Below are positions 18,890-30,400 of a stretch of 64,000 nucleotides of DNA, piece by piece. Source of the DNA: Leishmania donovani (taxonomy: Eukaryota > Euglenozoa > Kinetoplastea > Trypanosomatida > Trypanosomatidae); contig NC_018239.1 in assembly GCF_000227135.1 (NCBI RefSeq), forward strand, positions 1 through 64,000, in the 5' to 3' direction. A program made the position numbers and the translations under genes. The notes under the pieces were generated by a model. It saw only the letters and a list, made by a program, of their open reading frames with translations, did not search any database and had not been told where the DNA came from. Each line of letters begins with the position of its first letter. The stretch's first letter is position 1.

Positions 18890-20015
18890 ATGAAGGCAAC
18901 AGAGGGTGAAGGTGAGACGGAGTGGGCGGCAAGGGTGGATCTCCCTGTTTGCTGCCAGCTGAGGGGGCGGATGGTGCTGCTCGATCTTCGGCCTTCGACT
19001 GTCATGAGGGTGCAGGGGTTGCTCCGCCAGGGCAGGCGTGCGCCGCTTTATGCGGCAAACGCGCTCTTGTTTTCTTGCGTGTCGGTGACTTGCTCTTGAC
19101 AGCGTGGCAGTGCCAGCTGAGGTCCGAGGTGATGTGATGAATAGCGAGGAACTGGAGAGGGGTAGCGGTCCTCTCCGGGAACCCTCACCGCCACACATGC
19201 GCACCGAAAAAAAAAACAGCGAAGCGCCCCACCGATTGGGCGAAAGCACACTTGCAAAGCTCCACGTAGGCGCGGAGGACGGAGCTCTGCAGTACGACTA
19301 TGCCAGCCAACGCTGGCCTGAGGCGGCTTGTGGCACTCGTCCGTGTCAGTGTGTCGCTCTGCTACCTCTCCGCATTTTCACTTTATGCTCCCTCCGCACA
19401 AATTTGCATACGAGAAGACTCGCGGCCCACCGCCTGACTTCTGATGGCGTGGTGTATCAGGCTGGCCGCTCAACTCGGCGCAGAGGTGCACAGCTCTTAG
19501 AGGGTGGTCGGGAGGCTCACCACTACACTGATGCTTACCGATGTCTGGGACGGCCGCTGCTCAGCCGCGTATCCCTTCGGGGGGGGGGGGTAGTCGTTCA
19601 CTTTCAGTTGAAGATTGCGCTGTCACGGCGGTAATGCTGCGTCTGGACGCCTATGTCTTTACCCTGCTCGCAGGGGCGCAGACAGCGTTGATGCACTCGC
19701 CACCGTGTGCCGTGATGAGCTCAGCGCCGATTTGACGAGCACCAGGGATTCACAGCGCCCTCTGGACGCGGCTGTTGCCCGCAACGTTGCCGGTCGATGC
19801 CCGGAGTCGATGCCATTCGAAACGGGGCGTCAATGCGGAGCGGCTGGGCCACTGCGCCGTTGCTGAGGCGTACGTCTCAACTTCGTTCGTGTGCGATCTC
19901 CCTGAGGAAGCTTTGAGCGCGTGTGCACCTGGCGCTCCCGATTCCAGCGAATGCGCTGATACCATGCCCGATGGATCCTCGAGCACTGCCACGTACCGCG
20001 AAGCGAACGGCTAGC
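18890..20015 (+). pseudogene. Possible decayed gene with several frameshifts
   Basis: Across 1.1 kb, protein-like reading passes between frames: one frame at 18890-19099, another at 19104-19560, then 19541-19735, 19615-19866 and 19775-20015. Individual pieces show GC-ending codons and mixed amino acid content unlike the pyrimidine-driven peptides of other spacers, for instance VLLDLRPSTVMRVQGLLRQG early and AYVSTSFVCDLPEEALSA late. A run of 12 G residues at 19579-19590 sits at one apparent frame change. I cannot name the parent family. The alternative is a long spacer with chance frames, or sequencing error at the G run. Confidence 0.35.
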
Positions 20016-20919
20016 CTGCTAACTCCTTTGCACGATGTGGTTACGCTCGCAGCGACAAGAAGCGGCAGACATTGCGACAGCGGAAGGAGAGGATCACATG
20101 GGGGACGTGTTTTATAGCGCAGTGTCACGTGTAGGCTGCACTTGCCCTACCCGCTCGCTCCAGCACTTTTGTATTGTCTCTCTGCATGCTACCACATTAT
20201 TTACATCTTTTCGTACCTTTTGTACGATACCTGCGTGTGTGCACGTTGAGCTACGCGGCGTGTCCATTTCGCAGCGTTCTGCATTTGACTGCTCCCCTTT
20301 TCCTGCGCAGTTATTTGTCATGTACGCACGCACGCACGCTTGCCGTTCTCTTAGCTTTTGTTGTTCTAAGGCGGCGGAGTCTTCCCTCCACCCTCCCCTC
20401 CGCCCCCTCTTCCCCCGAAGCTAACTTCCGTCTCATGCGCATCCATGCACGCGCCCGTAAATGTGTTACGCTCCTTTTTCCGAGGTAGTGAAACCACGAG
20501 CGATCAGCACCGTCAGCGCTTGTGTGTGCCCACTCGTTGTACTACCTCAGCCGGGTTACGCCCATGGCTGTGCCTGCTTCTGAGGCTATATGGACTGGTA
20601 GGCCTACGGTGGCGTCGTTGCCCTTTTGCTCCTGCCTGGAAACGGGCTGTACGCCGACGCGTCGCACCCGCTACGGGTCACGTGTGTGTTTGCGCGCGAG
20701 GCGTCACAGACGACTTACGTGGGCCCTGTCTAGCCATGCCACTCCGCGCTTCTGCCTTTCGTCCCCTTCCCTCCTTTCTTCTTCACTCGCGTTGAGCACG
20801 CTCAAACTGTCCAAAACACCCCGCAAGTGCGTGCTTCGGTTCTCTTGGCACACGAATAGTGTGTGCATGTGCATTTCGAATTGAACTCAGGGCAGCAGAG
20901 CATTCATAGGAGAGCGTAA
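20016..20919 (+). other. Spacer before the Plus3-RING gene
   Basis: The region has pyrimidine-rich patches (20385-20420 and 20745-20789) and an acceptor-like AG at 20795-20796. An ATG at about 20868 opens a five-codon uORF. No supported gene lies here. Confidence 0.5.
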
Positions 20920-21801
20920 ATGAGCAGAGATCACGCCAAAGGCGCGACCGGGGCGAACGCGCCGCCACTGGAGATGCTCCAGAGGCTGCAGCTTTTTCGG
21001 TCCACCCTGGTGAACTTTTTAGAGTGGCGCAACTTCAGCGATGTCGTGCACGGATGCTATGTTCGTGTACTGCTGGAGATGCGCAGCACCGAGGAGAACC
21101 GGCGCGAGAGTCCTGATAACTACTACATCGCGCTTGTGAAGGGGGCCCAGCGCGGACCGGTTTACTCCGGCTTCTCCGCGGACGCCGTGACCACAGAGTG
21201 GCACATTGTGATCGAGCTGCCACCGTGTTTCCGCTCGACACAGAACGGCAACGTTGTGCAGCTGAACTCCATCTCAAACTCCCCGTTCAGACAGGCGGAG
21301 TACCAGAACTGGGTGGACATGACAAACGAGACGAGAGAGCTGTCCTTCCCGAGCCTCCCGCAGCTGCAATTTCGTCTAGGGATGCTGGAGGAGCACAAGC
21401 AGCAGGCCCTCGCCCCGGAACCACGCCGTCATCGTAACGGGGAGGATGCGCAGGCGGCGGCGCTGCGAGAGCGGGTGTTGGAGGAGAAACGAAAGCGCAT
21501 TACCGAGGAGATCATGGCGACGCACGTGAAGCTGCGCCGTATCGACCAACTGAAGGCGCTTTCGTTGGAGGACTTGCAGGAGGTGGAGAGGGAGATACTC
21601 GATTTGATCACGGGGGTGCGGATATCCATCAATGAACGCTCAAAATGCATGCTGTGCCACAACAGAATCTGCACGGAAATCTGCTACCCGTGCAAGCATC
21701 AAGTACTCTGCAAGGACTGCGCCAAGTCGATCCGTGGACGATGCCCCGCTCCAAAGTGCAAGACACCTGTGCAGTACACCTTTGAAGCGTTTACATCGTA
21801 G
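20920..21801 (+). CDS. Plus3 domain plus RING finger protein
   Basis: Residues about 20-150 resemble a Plus3 domain (the RTF1-type nucleic-acid and peptide-binding fold), with FSDVVHGCYVRVLL, YYIALVKGAQRGPVYSGFS and TEWHIVIELPP followed by the SNSPFRQAEYQNWVDMT segment typical of its end. A charged helix follows at 170-240. The C-terminus is a RING finger with Cys243, Cys246, Cys258, His260, Cys264, Cys267, Cys275 and Cys280; the last pair is spaced by four residues rather than the usual two. RTF1 itself belongs to the PAF transcription-elongation complex and lacks a RING. A chromatin-linked ubiquitin ligase is a reasonable inference. The ATG has no competing in-frame start. Confidence 0.75.
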   Translation: MSRDHAKGATGANAPPLEMLQRLQLFRSTLVNFLEWRNFSDVVHGCYVRVLLEMRSTEENRRESPDNYYIALVKGAQRGPVYSGFSADAVTTEWHIVIELPPCFRSTQNGNVVQLNSISNSPFRQAEYQNWVDMTNETRELSFPSLPQLQFRLGMLEEHKQQALAPEPRRHRNGEDAQAAALRERVLEEKRKRITEEIMATHVKLRRIDQLKALSLEDLQEVEREILDLITGVRISINERSKCMLCHNRICTEICYPCKHQVLCKDCAKSIRGRCPAPKCKTPVQYTFEAFTS

Positions 21802-23571
21802 CGTGTGCGCTTCCCTCGTCGTGCGTGCATCGATCCACAGCGGGGTTTGTATTGCCTGCAAGGCCGCGTCGTTCTTTTCCTCGGCGTGTGTGCTTCGCCG
21901 CCGCCCTGCCACTCCTACTCGTGTTACAGATGTGTAGTTGTCTCCTGTTTCTTGTGTCGCTGTTGGCACTGTTGTTGCGAGTGAAGTGTGTTCTCGATAT
22001 GCAGCACTCTGGCCGCTCTGCTGGGATGGCCTCAAAGTATGGCGACACCGTGATGGGTTCGCGTTCTTCTCGGGTGGCATGTACTCTCTCCATCTGTGTT
22101 TTGTCCTCTGTTTCGCTGTCCTCTCTCCCTCTCTGGCCGGGCTGCAGCGGAGTAGGGGGAGCGCATGGACGCGCACACGGGCACTTCTGCTCTCTCTTTT
22201 TTTTTGGCCTCTTTGCACGCGTGCGTTTTTCCTTTTGTGTTCACTGTCTCGCTTCCCACCAGCTCGTCGTATGGCCGCTGTTCTCGTTTTTCAGTTGCTC
22301 GTCGGCTCGTGTGCTCCTCCGCGTCTTGGTGGCGTTTGCGCCCTCGCGTCGATGCGTGCGGAGGGGCGTGGTGCTTCGTCGCGTCCTTCCTTTTCGTCTG
22401 CCTCGCTGTGGTGGTGCTTCGGTTCTCTTTCGGCGCGGTGTGCGTGTGTGTGTGCGCGCGTGCAAGCGATGTCTTTGTTGGTTGTCATCAACGGGAGGGG
22501 AGGTGGAGGTGAGAGGAACATCGGCACACACCCACACACATAACACACCCCGTGCGCGCTTGTGATCGCCTTCCCCCCTTTCTCAGCGTTGCGCGGGTCT
22601 TTGTGCTCTTCGTGTGTTTCTTATTCGCCCTCTCTTCTCACTCCTTCGGTCTTCAACAGGCCATGTTGCGGCGCCGCTCGGATAATACAGCAGGTAGACA
22701 CGCATGCCGGCAGACACTCGAGATGACCCTACAGCATGGCCGACCGTTTTGTTTCACTTTTTCAATCGGCACTGCGGCATCCTTTTTCGCTGTTTTCGTT
22801 TTACGAGTCGATCGCCACTTCTAGTTGCTCGAACACCACAACAAACATGCGAGGCGAGAGCTGGCCCATGTCGACTCGAATGCACCCAGCAAGCGTGCAG
22901 ACCCGCAAATCGGCGGCACTCCTTCACTGCAGCGGTGCTTCCTTGCAGCGATAGGGCACACTTTCCATCATGTCCGATCAATGACGGGAAGTGTTATGGG
23001 ACGCGTTCTGTCTAGGTCTGAGCTCTTCAAGGCCGCACTGCAACAGCGATGTGTTGCCTGCCGCCCTCCTTCTCTCTTACCAGCTTTCTGCGACCTCCTC
23101 AGCACACTGGTCTCCCCTCGACCCCCCTCCCCCTCCACAAAAAAAAAAACGTTTTCTTTCGCCGTCCACTTTCTGGCATCCGCCCTCTCTCCCACTTCAC
23201 CTCTGCACAGCAACCTCTTGTAGCCGCTACCATTGTGTGCGCGCGATTGCCACGCACCAGAACATCGATGGGCAGGAGGCGGTGCCGGTCCTTGAAGTGT
23301 GCGTTATTTGTGCGGCTCTGCTCCCTCTGAACAGCTTTGCGGAAAGGGCTTTCAGGCACGACGCATCGAACCGCATCATTTCGTGGTCGCCCGTCGGCGG
23401 TTTCTCTTTATTTTCCCCGCCTCGATTTTCCAAGTTTTTCATCGCTCCGCTTTTGCTGTGCCTCGTGCGCCCTGGCACGGTACTGTATCACTACTGCTTC
23501 CATTGCTGCCAACCACATAGACCTCTCCCTCCGAGAAAGAGCAACGTGCCATTATCGCATCGCCTTGGAAG
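21802..23571 (+). other. Long spacer before the FYVE coiled-coil gene
   Basis: About 1.8 kb of strongly pyrimidine-biased sequence. Apparent long frames are low-complexity Leu/Ser/Phe/Arg strings caused by this bias and mostly lack an ATG. A-rich interruption occurs near 23140-23150. The tract at 23400-23460 and an AG at 23519-23520 probably serve the downstream gene. Confidence 0.55.
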
Positions 23572-26274
23572 ATGTTCAGGAGCGCTTCCACGTTTCAGGC
23601 GGTGCCGCAAAGCCAGTGGCCCATACCTTCCACAGCGCGCAGCTGCGTTCAGTGCGGCAAGTCATTCGGCCTCTTTCAAGCTGCAGGCAACTGTCATGGA
23701 TGCGGACGCGTGTGCTGTCCCAGCTGTCTCACAGAACATCTTGTGCTACCGGGTCAGCCGGGCTCCCAGCCGGTGCCCGTGTGCAATATATGCTCCAAAG
23801 CCATCAAGCGCACGCTCGAAGAGGCGGAGATGGCCGTGCATCGATGCCACCTACTTGAGGAGATGCTGAATGAGCAGGCCAAGCAGGCCGAGAAGCTGCG
23901 CAACGAATTGCGCGAGCAGCAGGAAGAGAACAAACTTCTGACACACGAGAAGGAGAGTCTCAAGGCGACCATTGCGAGGATGGAGATCGAGGCCGAGGTA
24001 GCGGCGGCCAAGGCAGCCGCCGCCGCCGCTGCAGCTGCTACGACGATAGCCAGCACGGTAACGTCAGTGCACTCTCCCGCGGCGACGTCTTTGAAAGCAG
24101 ACCCTGATACGCGCGCCAATGCCAGCACGTCGGCCGAATCAGTTGCGGCCATGGAGGAGCTACTGAACAAAAAGAAGCGGCAACTTGACATGCGCGAGGC
24201 AACGCTGAAGGATGCACTCAAGAAGGTTTCGTCTGACGCGGCGAAGATCGCGGATCAGCGTGCCGCGTTGCAGGAGCAGGAGAAGGTGATGGCGGCACAG
24301 CTGACAGCTCAGTTTACATCCCTCTTCGAAGAGGAGCGGCAGCGTCTAGAGGATTTCTGCGCAGACGCCGTCACGGATATTCAGAACAAGTATATGGAGT
24401 GGGTAACGCAGCAGCAGGATGGTGCCCTGGAGCGTCGACGGAGGTACGAGCAGGTGATGGAGGAGCGTCAGCAGCGCGCGGCTGCAGAGCTGGCCGAGGC
24501 GAGGGCGGAGCGTGACGCGCTGCAGCGCGCACTGGAGAGTCAGCGGGCCCAGTTGGCAAAGTTGCAGGAGAGCGCGTTGAAGGTAGGGGCGGAGAGTCGG
24601 AGTGAAGAAAAGCGTAACGCCCTTTCGTCACAGTGCGCACGAAAAGGGAAGGAATCACTCGAGGAAACCGTTGCGGGGGGTGTAGCGCTTGCGGTGGCGA
24701 CGAAGGGGCAGCTTCATGCGGGCCAAGCCGAGCCGGTCTCTAACAAACACCTGCGCGAGGAAGAACGACAGACGAGTAATTGCGCGGCTGCTGCGTGCGC
24801 TGCGCTGGAGCAGAAAGCGCAAGACAGCATGGAGGCCCTCGTGCGTGACATGCGCGCCAAGGAGGAGGATTGGGAAAGGGCGAAGGCTGCTGCGGTGGCT
24901 ACTGCCGAGTCGGCTGTGCGCCTCGCGGAGCGCGAGCGACTGGTGCAAGAGGTCGAGAAAGCTCGACAGCAAAGCCGGCGTGAGGTCGAAGAAGCGGTGC
25001 GGGTTGCGACGCAGCAGCGCGACTCCGTCATAGACGCACTCCGTAAGCAGCACGAGCATGACAAGGAGGAGTGGCTCTCCAAGATGCAGCAACTGGAGAC
25101 GAGCCAGAGACGAAAAGCGGAATACCAGCAAAGCCAAGACAAGTCCTGGCGTGAGGAGAAGGTGGCGCTGCAGAAAAAGTGCAGCGCACTCGAGACGCGC
25201 CTCGAGACACGAAAAACAGCAGCGTGGCAGCTGCAGCAGCAACTACGCGACGCCAAGCAGGAGCTGTACGATTTGAAGGCAAATACGGGCGGCAAAGATG
25301 ACGCCGCAGCAGAGGAAAGGCGAACGCAAGCCAGTGCCGCTGCGATGACTGTGCAGCGTTGGGCATCCGCTGTCCTCGAGGAAGTTCAGCAGGGGCAGCA
25401 GCTGATGCTCGAAGAACAGGCGCGCGCCCTGGCACTTCTGCAGGACGAAATGCAGAAGCGGGCGCTGGCCAACTATGCAGCTGCGAATGCCAGAGACGAG
25501 AGGCAACGCGAGGCAACTCAACGGCTGCACACGGAACTGGAAAGCGCTCGACAAGAACGGGACACGGCACTGGAGCAGTTGGGTCGCATGCGAGAGACTG
25601 CAGCAGACATGACGGCGAGAATGAGTGAGGAGAGTGCGCAGCTGGGCACGCTGCGTGGCGCATTGCAGAGGCAGCAGCGAGCTCTGGCCGAATTGCAGGA
25701 GAAGCATCAGCGCACTGTTGACGAACTCCACGCAACACGAGCGGCAGTGGCTGCCGCCGCCACTGCCGCTGATGCAGCTGCCCCGCTGGCGGAGTCCCCA
25801 GTTCGCGTGATGCCTGCCGTGGACGACACCTGCTATCATGTGTTGCTCCGCCTGGAGCAGCGCTGGGTGCAGCAGCAGGCGCATCTACAGAGTCTCTACT
25901 CGGTGGCGCTTTATGCAGTAGTGCAGCAGGAGTGGACGCAGGTGTTTGAAAGCATGACGTCGTCGTTGGCGACGGAGGCAGAGCGGCAGCGGAGTTTGCG
26001 CATCCGAAACGCGGAGGCTCTGGAGAATACGACGAGTACCATCAAGGAGGTGCAGGATGACTTGCGCCTGCGCACGCAGGAGCTACTGCAACGTCAAGTC
26101 GACGTTGAGGAACGTGAAAGGCGCGTGCAAGACAAGAAGAAACGGGTGGATGTGGTGTGCCGCAGCCTGTACACGGTGGCTCAAGAGCTGCGCAAGGTGC
26201 ATCTCGACGCCGCAGAGAGTTCTACGTTGGACGAGGTAATGAACTCAGCCCGTGTGATGAGTGATTCCCCGTAG
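23572..26274 (+). CDS. FYVE-type zinc finger coiled-coil protein, 900 aa
   Basis: Residues 25-74 form an eight-cysteine zinc finger with FYVE spacing (Cys25, 28, 41, 44, 49, 52, 71, 74) and the CGRVCCPSC core. The basic RHHC patch that normally binds phosphatidylinositol 3-phosphate is replaced by AGNC, so lipid binding is doubtful. Residues about 80-870 are predominantly coiled coil, interrupted by Ala-rich (around 145-165) and Gly/Gln-rich linkers. No catalytic domain is seen. Proteins of this design often tether membranes or cytoskeletal structures. The start is the first ATG after the likely acceptor, and the finger begins 24 residues in. It lies in the same array as another very large coiled-coil gene. 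Confidence 0.8.
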   Translation: MFRSASTFQAVPQSQWPIPSTARSCVQCGKSFGLFQAAGNCHGCGRVCCPSCLTEHLVLPGQPGSQPVPVCNICSKAIKRTLEEAEMAVHRCHLLEEMLNEQAKQAEKLRNELREQQEENKLLTHEKESLKATIARMEIEAEVAAAKAAAAAAAAATTIASTVTSVHSPAATSLKADPDTRANASTSAESVAAMEELLNKKKRQLDMREATLKDALKKVSSDAAKIADQRAALQEQEKVMAAQLTAQFTSLFEEERQRLEDFCADAVTDIQNKYMEWVTQQQDGALERRRRYEQVMEERQQRAAAELAEARAERDALQRALESQRAQLAKLQESALKVGAESRSEEKRNALSSQCARKGKESLEETVAGGVALAVATKGQLHAGQAEPVSNKHLREEERQTSNCAAAACAALEQKAQDSMEALVRDMRAKEEDWERAKAAAVATAESAVRLAERERLVQEVEKARQQSRREVEEAVRVATQQRDSVIDALRKQHEHDKEEWLSKMQQLETSQRRKAEYQQSQDKSWREEKVALQKKCSALETRLETRKTAAWQLQQQLRDAKQELYDLKANTGGKDDAAAEERRTQASAAAMTVQRWASAVLEEVQQGQQLMLEEQARALALLQDEMQKRALANYAAANARDERQREATQRLHTELESARQERDTALEQLGRMRETAADMTARMSEESAQLGTLRGALQRQQRALAELQEKHQRTVDELHATRAAVAAAATAADAAAPLAESPVRVMPAVDDTCYHVLLRLEQRWVQQQAHLQSLYSVALYAVVQQEWTQVFESMTSSLATEAERQRSLRIRNAEALENTTSTIKEVQDDLRLRTQELLQRQVDVEERERRVQDKKKRVDVVCRSLYTVAQELRKVHLDAAESSTLDEVMNSARVMSDSP

Positions 26275-27458
26275 CTGTCTAGAATGAACTGCATGAGCCA
26301 GGTGGCCGGTGACGCATGTGTGGTGCCGGCGCTCCTGCTGGAGATGGGCAAGGTAGGGCGGCGTTGGAGACGAGGAGAGCTCGTCGGCCAGCCCACTCTT
26401 GGCATGCGCGCCTCTGTTGCATATTCTCTGTTTTTGTTTGCTGCGTCGTGTCTTCGTTGCGCTCGTGTTTTGGTGGGGCCGGCGTGGTTTGCCGCGCTGT
26501 CTGTTTGGCCGCTTTTAGTGGTGTTGCCTCCTCTACTAAGGGTGGCGCGTTGGGTGCCGCCCCGCCCCTTTTCTTCAAGCACGCCCCCGCTCTCTGCGCA
26601 ACGGCAAAAGTGCGCGCCTGTCCGCTCCATCACTGTGCGTGCCTCTGCGAGAGATTCTTCCTCGGAACCCCGTGTCATCGTCACGTGCGGGTTGTCGCAG
26701 CAATCCCCGCCGCAGCTGCGTCTCTCTGTCGCGCCTCGTTCTAAGTGTGGGCGCTCTGAGCACACGGGCGGCAGCAGACATCTCTGCGTGCCCCACTCTT
26801 GTCTCCATCCCGGCCACCGATCACGCCATTCGACCGCTTTGCGTGGATGCTGCGCGGTGGCCGGCGCCCCTGTCTTTACGTTGCCAACTGCTTTTCCGCG
26901 CGTCCGCGTAGCACTGAAAAACGCCGCCTGAAGGGAGCACTGCGGCAGACGGTGCGCGTGGCTGGAGACTCGCACCCGTGGCTGAGTGAAGCGTCCACTG
27001 CACCCACTTCCTCGAACCCCTGGCCTGTACAGTGGAGAAAGACGCATGCCTCTTTCTTTAGCGGCAGCCTTGTGTAGTGCCTCTCCGTCTTGCTTCGCCT
27101 GCCGCTGTCTGCGCTCGCGGCCGCCTGACACGTGTTGCTCGACTTCTCAATCTCTGCCTGTGTTTGCACAACGTCCATGACGGCCCCAACTCTTGCCTCC
27201 CCAACACACGCGTCATCACGTTGCGTACACACTTGATCGCTAGTCTCTGTGCTTGCTGCACGAACAGCTGCGCACATACACGCGTACGCGTACGCACGCA
27301 AGGTGCTATTACAGCCTCTTGTGTTGCGCCAGCCTTAGAGAAAGCAGATAGACGCACGCTGTGCCTCCACCGATAGGCCTGCTACACTCGCAGCGGGACC
27401 TCCCATTCGTGCCTGAACACATACACACACGCACACACGAGAGGCAAGTAGCAGGGCA
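26275..27458 (+). other. Spacer between the two large coiled-coil genes
   Basis: About 1.2 kb of UTR-like sequence with no supported frame. A CA-rich patch (27421-27440) lies just before the next ATG. Confidence 0.5.
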
Positions 27459-30400
27459 ATGTCCTCCTTCTCTAGATCTGCGCTGGACATGCTTCAGGCA
27501 GCCGAGGGTGCCCTCACACAACGGCGCTGCTACGGCAGCGGTGTACCGGGAGGGGCAAGCTCCTTCGCTTACAAGACCATCAACACAGGAAGTGGCGGGT
27601 ACGCTACTGGTCAATGGTACAGAGACCCAAACAGCAGCGCTCTGTCGCCCGTGGAAAACGTGGAAGAGCTGCAGCAACAACTTGGTCGGGCCATGCGTGA
27701 GCTGATTGAGTTGCGCGCTGAGCTGGCTGCTGAGCGAGATCGCCGACACGAGACGTTAATCGCGATGGGGCGGCAGTGGAAGGAAGATATTTTGGTCGAA
27801 GTCCATCGGCGTGGCGCGGCCCTTCAGTCGGATGTGTCCGCCGTAGAGGAGAAGATGATGGCGCAGTGGAAGGAGAGCAACGAGGGTCGTCTTGTGATGC
27901 GTCGCCAATTAGAGGAAGCCATGCGCGCAGGCAAGATTCGCGACACGAACCAATTTCAGCTGCGGGAAGAGGTGCAGGAAACGGCTCGGCACCTAGAGGA
28001 GCGAGTGGACATGGCCCTCGCGCAAAGCAGCGCCGCCCGCGCGGATTGCAGCCGCCAGCTCGAGCAAGAGCGGGCCACCCTTTCTGAACGTCTGGACGTT
28101 GAGCTGCTGCGGCTAGTGGAAATGAGGCGCGACGATCAGCGTGCGCTGCAGCAAGCAAGAGAGCTGATGCGTGACGAGGGCCTGAGAGTGAGGGACGACA
28201 TACGCAGGGTGGTTCAGGAGGTGTGGGAGACGTCGGCATCCGCGCTTGTGAAAACCGCCACGGAGCCCATCGAGCAACTCCGCGCGGAGTTGCGAGAAAC
28301 CAAAGCGGCCGCGCAAGCAATGGAGGAGAGGGTGGCGGACTGTGTGCGAGCGTGCCAGGCGGAGTGCCGAACGGTCACAACGACCACGACGGAACGACTC
28401 CATGCTCTGGAGTCGAAGGAGGCCGTTGCGATTTCGTCGATCGACCGCGCCGAGCGCAAGGCAGACTCCGCGTACGAGACAGCGCGCCACATGGAGGCCA
28501 CGATAGCGGCCGCGAAGGATGCAACAGAGCGAGCGCTCGTGCAGGTGGCCGGTGCTGCGGAGCGGACACTGAAGGTGGAGCACGCGCTCGCAGATCGCGA
28601 CAGTCGCCTCGTTGCAGTTGAAGCGCAGTTGCATGCCATCACCACTGCAGAGGGTCTAAGAGCGGATGTGGAAGCCTGCAAGCGGCAGGCGGGCCGCCTG
28701 GAGAGCCGTGTGGAGGCTGCGGGGGCACTGTGCACGCGAGTGGAGCAGCTGGCGGACCGCGCTGCACAGCAAGTGGCGTCGTTTGCCGATCGTATTGAGA
28801 GCTGCGAGAGGTCGACACAGCGAAGCGTTGGCGCCGTGCAGAGAGTGCAGGACGGTCTGGAAGCCTGCGAGTCAGAGGGCCATCAGATGCGCACCCGCTT
28901 TGAGACCAGCGAGGCGGTACTCCAGCGCCACACACACCTCCTTGCGCAGCTGGAACAGCAGATTTCTGGACAGGAAAATCGCCTGGGGCTGTGGCGTCAG
29001 CAGCAGGAGCAGCACGTGAAGGATCAGATGACGGTGCAGCGTGAGCTGACAGAGCGCGCGGAGGTGACGCACACCGTTGCATCCCGAGCCCAGCAAGTCA
29101 GCAGTGATGCGCGTGCAGAGGTGCACCGTCTGGAGCGGCGCATCGACGACGTCGATCGCCGCCTCACTTCTACTTCCGCCGAAACGACTACCCTACGCGG
29201 TTGTATTGATAGCCAACACACGCAGGCTCTTGAGGCACAGCGGCAGCAGCAGCAGTTAGCGGACGAGTTACAGTCGCTGGCATCCAAGGTGGATGAGCGG
29301 ATGGCACCGGTAAAGGAGCTCGTGCGGAACTCGGAGGAGCGGATGAAGCGGGCGGAAGCTCAGGCGCAGGGCCTTGGGAAAAAGCTGGCGGAGTGTGAGG
29401 AGCGCCTGCACGAAATGGGCCCCCGCGTGCTGGACCATTTGAAGGACGCAGTGCGGCACCATGTCGGTGAGGCCCTGAAACGCCTCTTCGCCGCCATGAA
29501 CGAGGGCATGTCGCGGGTGACGGAGCGAGTAGCGGCGGTGGAAGAGGCTGCAGATCTGTCGCAACAGCGCGTGGCGGAAATGCCACAGCAGTTGACCGCC
29601 ATGCAGCAAGCGTCCGCGAAGCTGCAACGCCACGTTCAGTCCCTCGAGGCCAGTCTTCAGTCCTTAAGCGGACAGACACAGAAACTCGCAGTTCATGCAG
29701 ACACGCAGGCAGGCGACCGTCAGCGCTTGGGCACGGTGCAGCAGGAGCTGATGTGCCTCACTGCGGTGCAGCAGCGCACGCAGCAAGACGTGAGGCTTCT
29801 CCAGGAAGCAATGCGGGTGCTGCAAGCCATGGCAACAGTCGGCTCAATGAGGGATTTTTCGCTCAGCGAGCTGGGCACGTCACAGGCTCGCACGGCAAGC
29901 ACGGAGATGGCTCCTGCGGCGGATGCGATCTCGTCGTCCCCATCGGCACACCAACCTCCCAGCTCCGGCGTGCGCACATCATCGCACGCATTGGTGGCCG
30001 GTGAGCATTCTCAGCCGCCGGCGCAGCGGGCAGCCGCGGTTGCAGCACCGCCGCTGGCGAACACTTCTGGGGCTTCTTTGCAGGAGCTGCAGGATCGCCA
30101 GCGCGCGTCTTCTGGCAGCAGGAGCAGCAGCAGCAAAGAGGGAAGCGAAGAGCGGCCAGCACTGCATCTCAGCGGCGTGTCCTCTGTGCGGCCGTCGAAT
30201 GGGCAGGAGGAGCGCTTGCACTCTCTTGTAGAGGCGGGAGATGTCAGCACCGCGTCGGCGGATGGCGACGACACTGTGGAGGCCTTCACGGTGAGGCCTG
30301 GAGCGGTGGCGAGGCTGCCACGCACCTCCGCCGGGACCAATGGCTCAGCGTCGATGCCACTGTTTGCCACGACAAGGACCGAAACGGTGGAGCAGCTGTC

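Noticed and set aside
21825..22565. Plus-strand frame of 246 codons after the Plus3-RING gene
   Set aside because: It begins without ATG and encodes Leu/Ser/Cys/Arg-rich low-complexity sequence produced by pyrimidine bias of the spacer.
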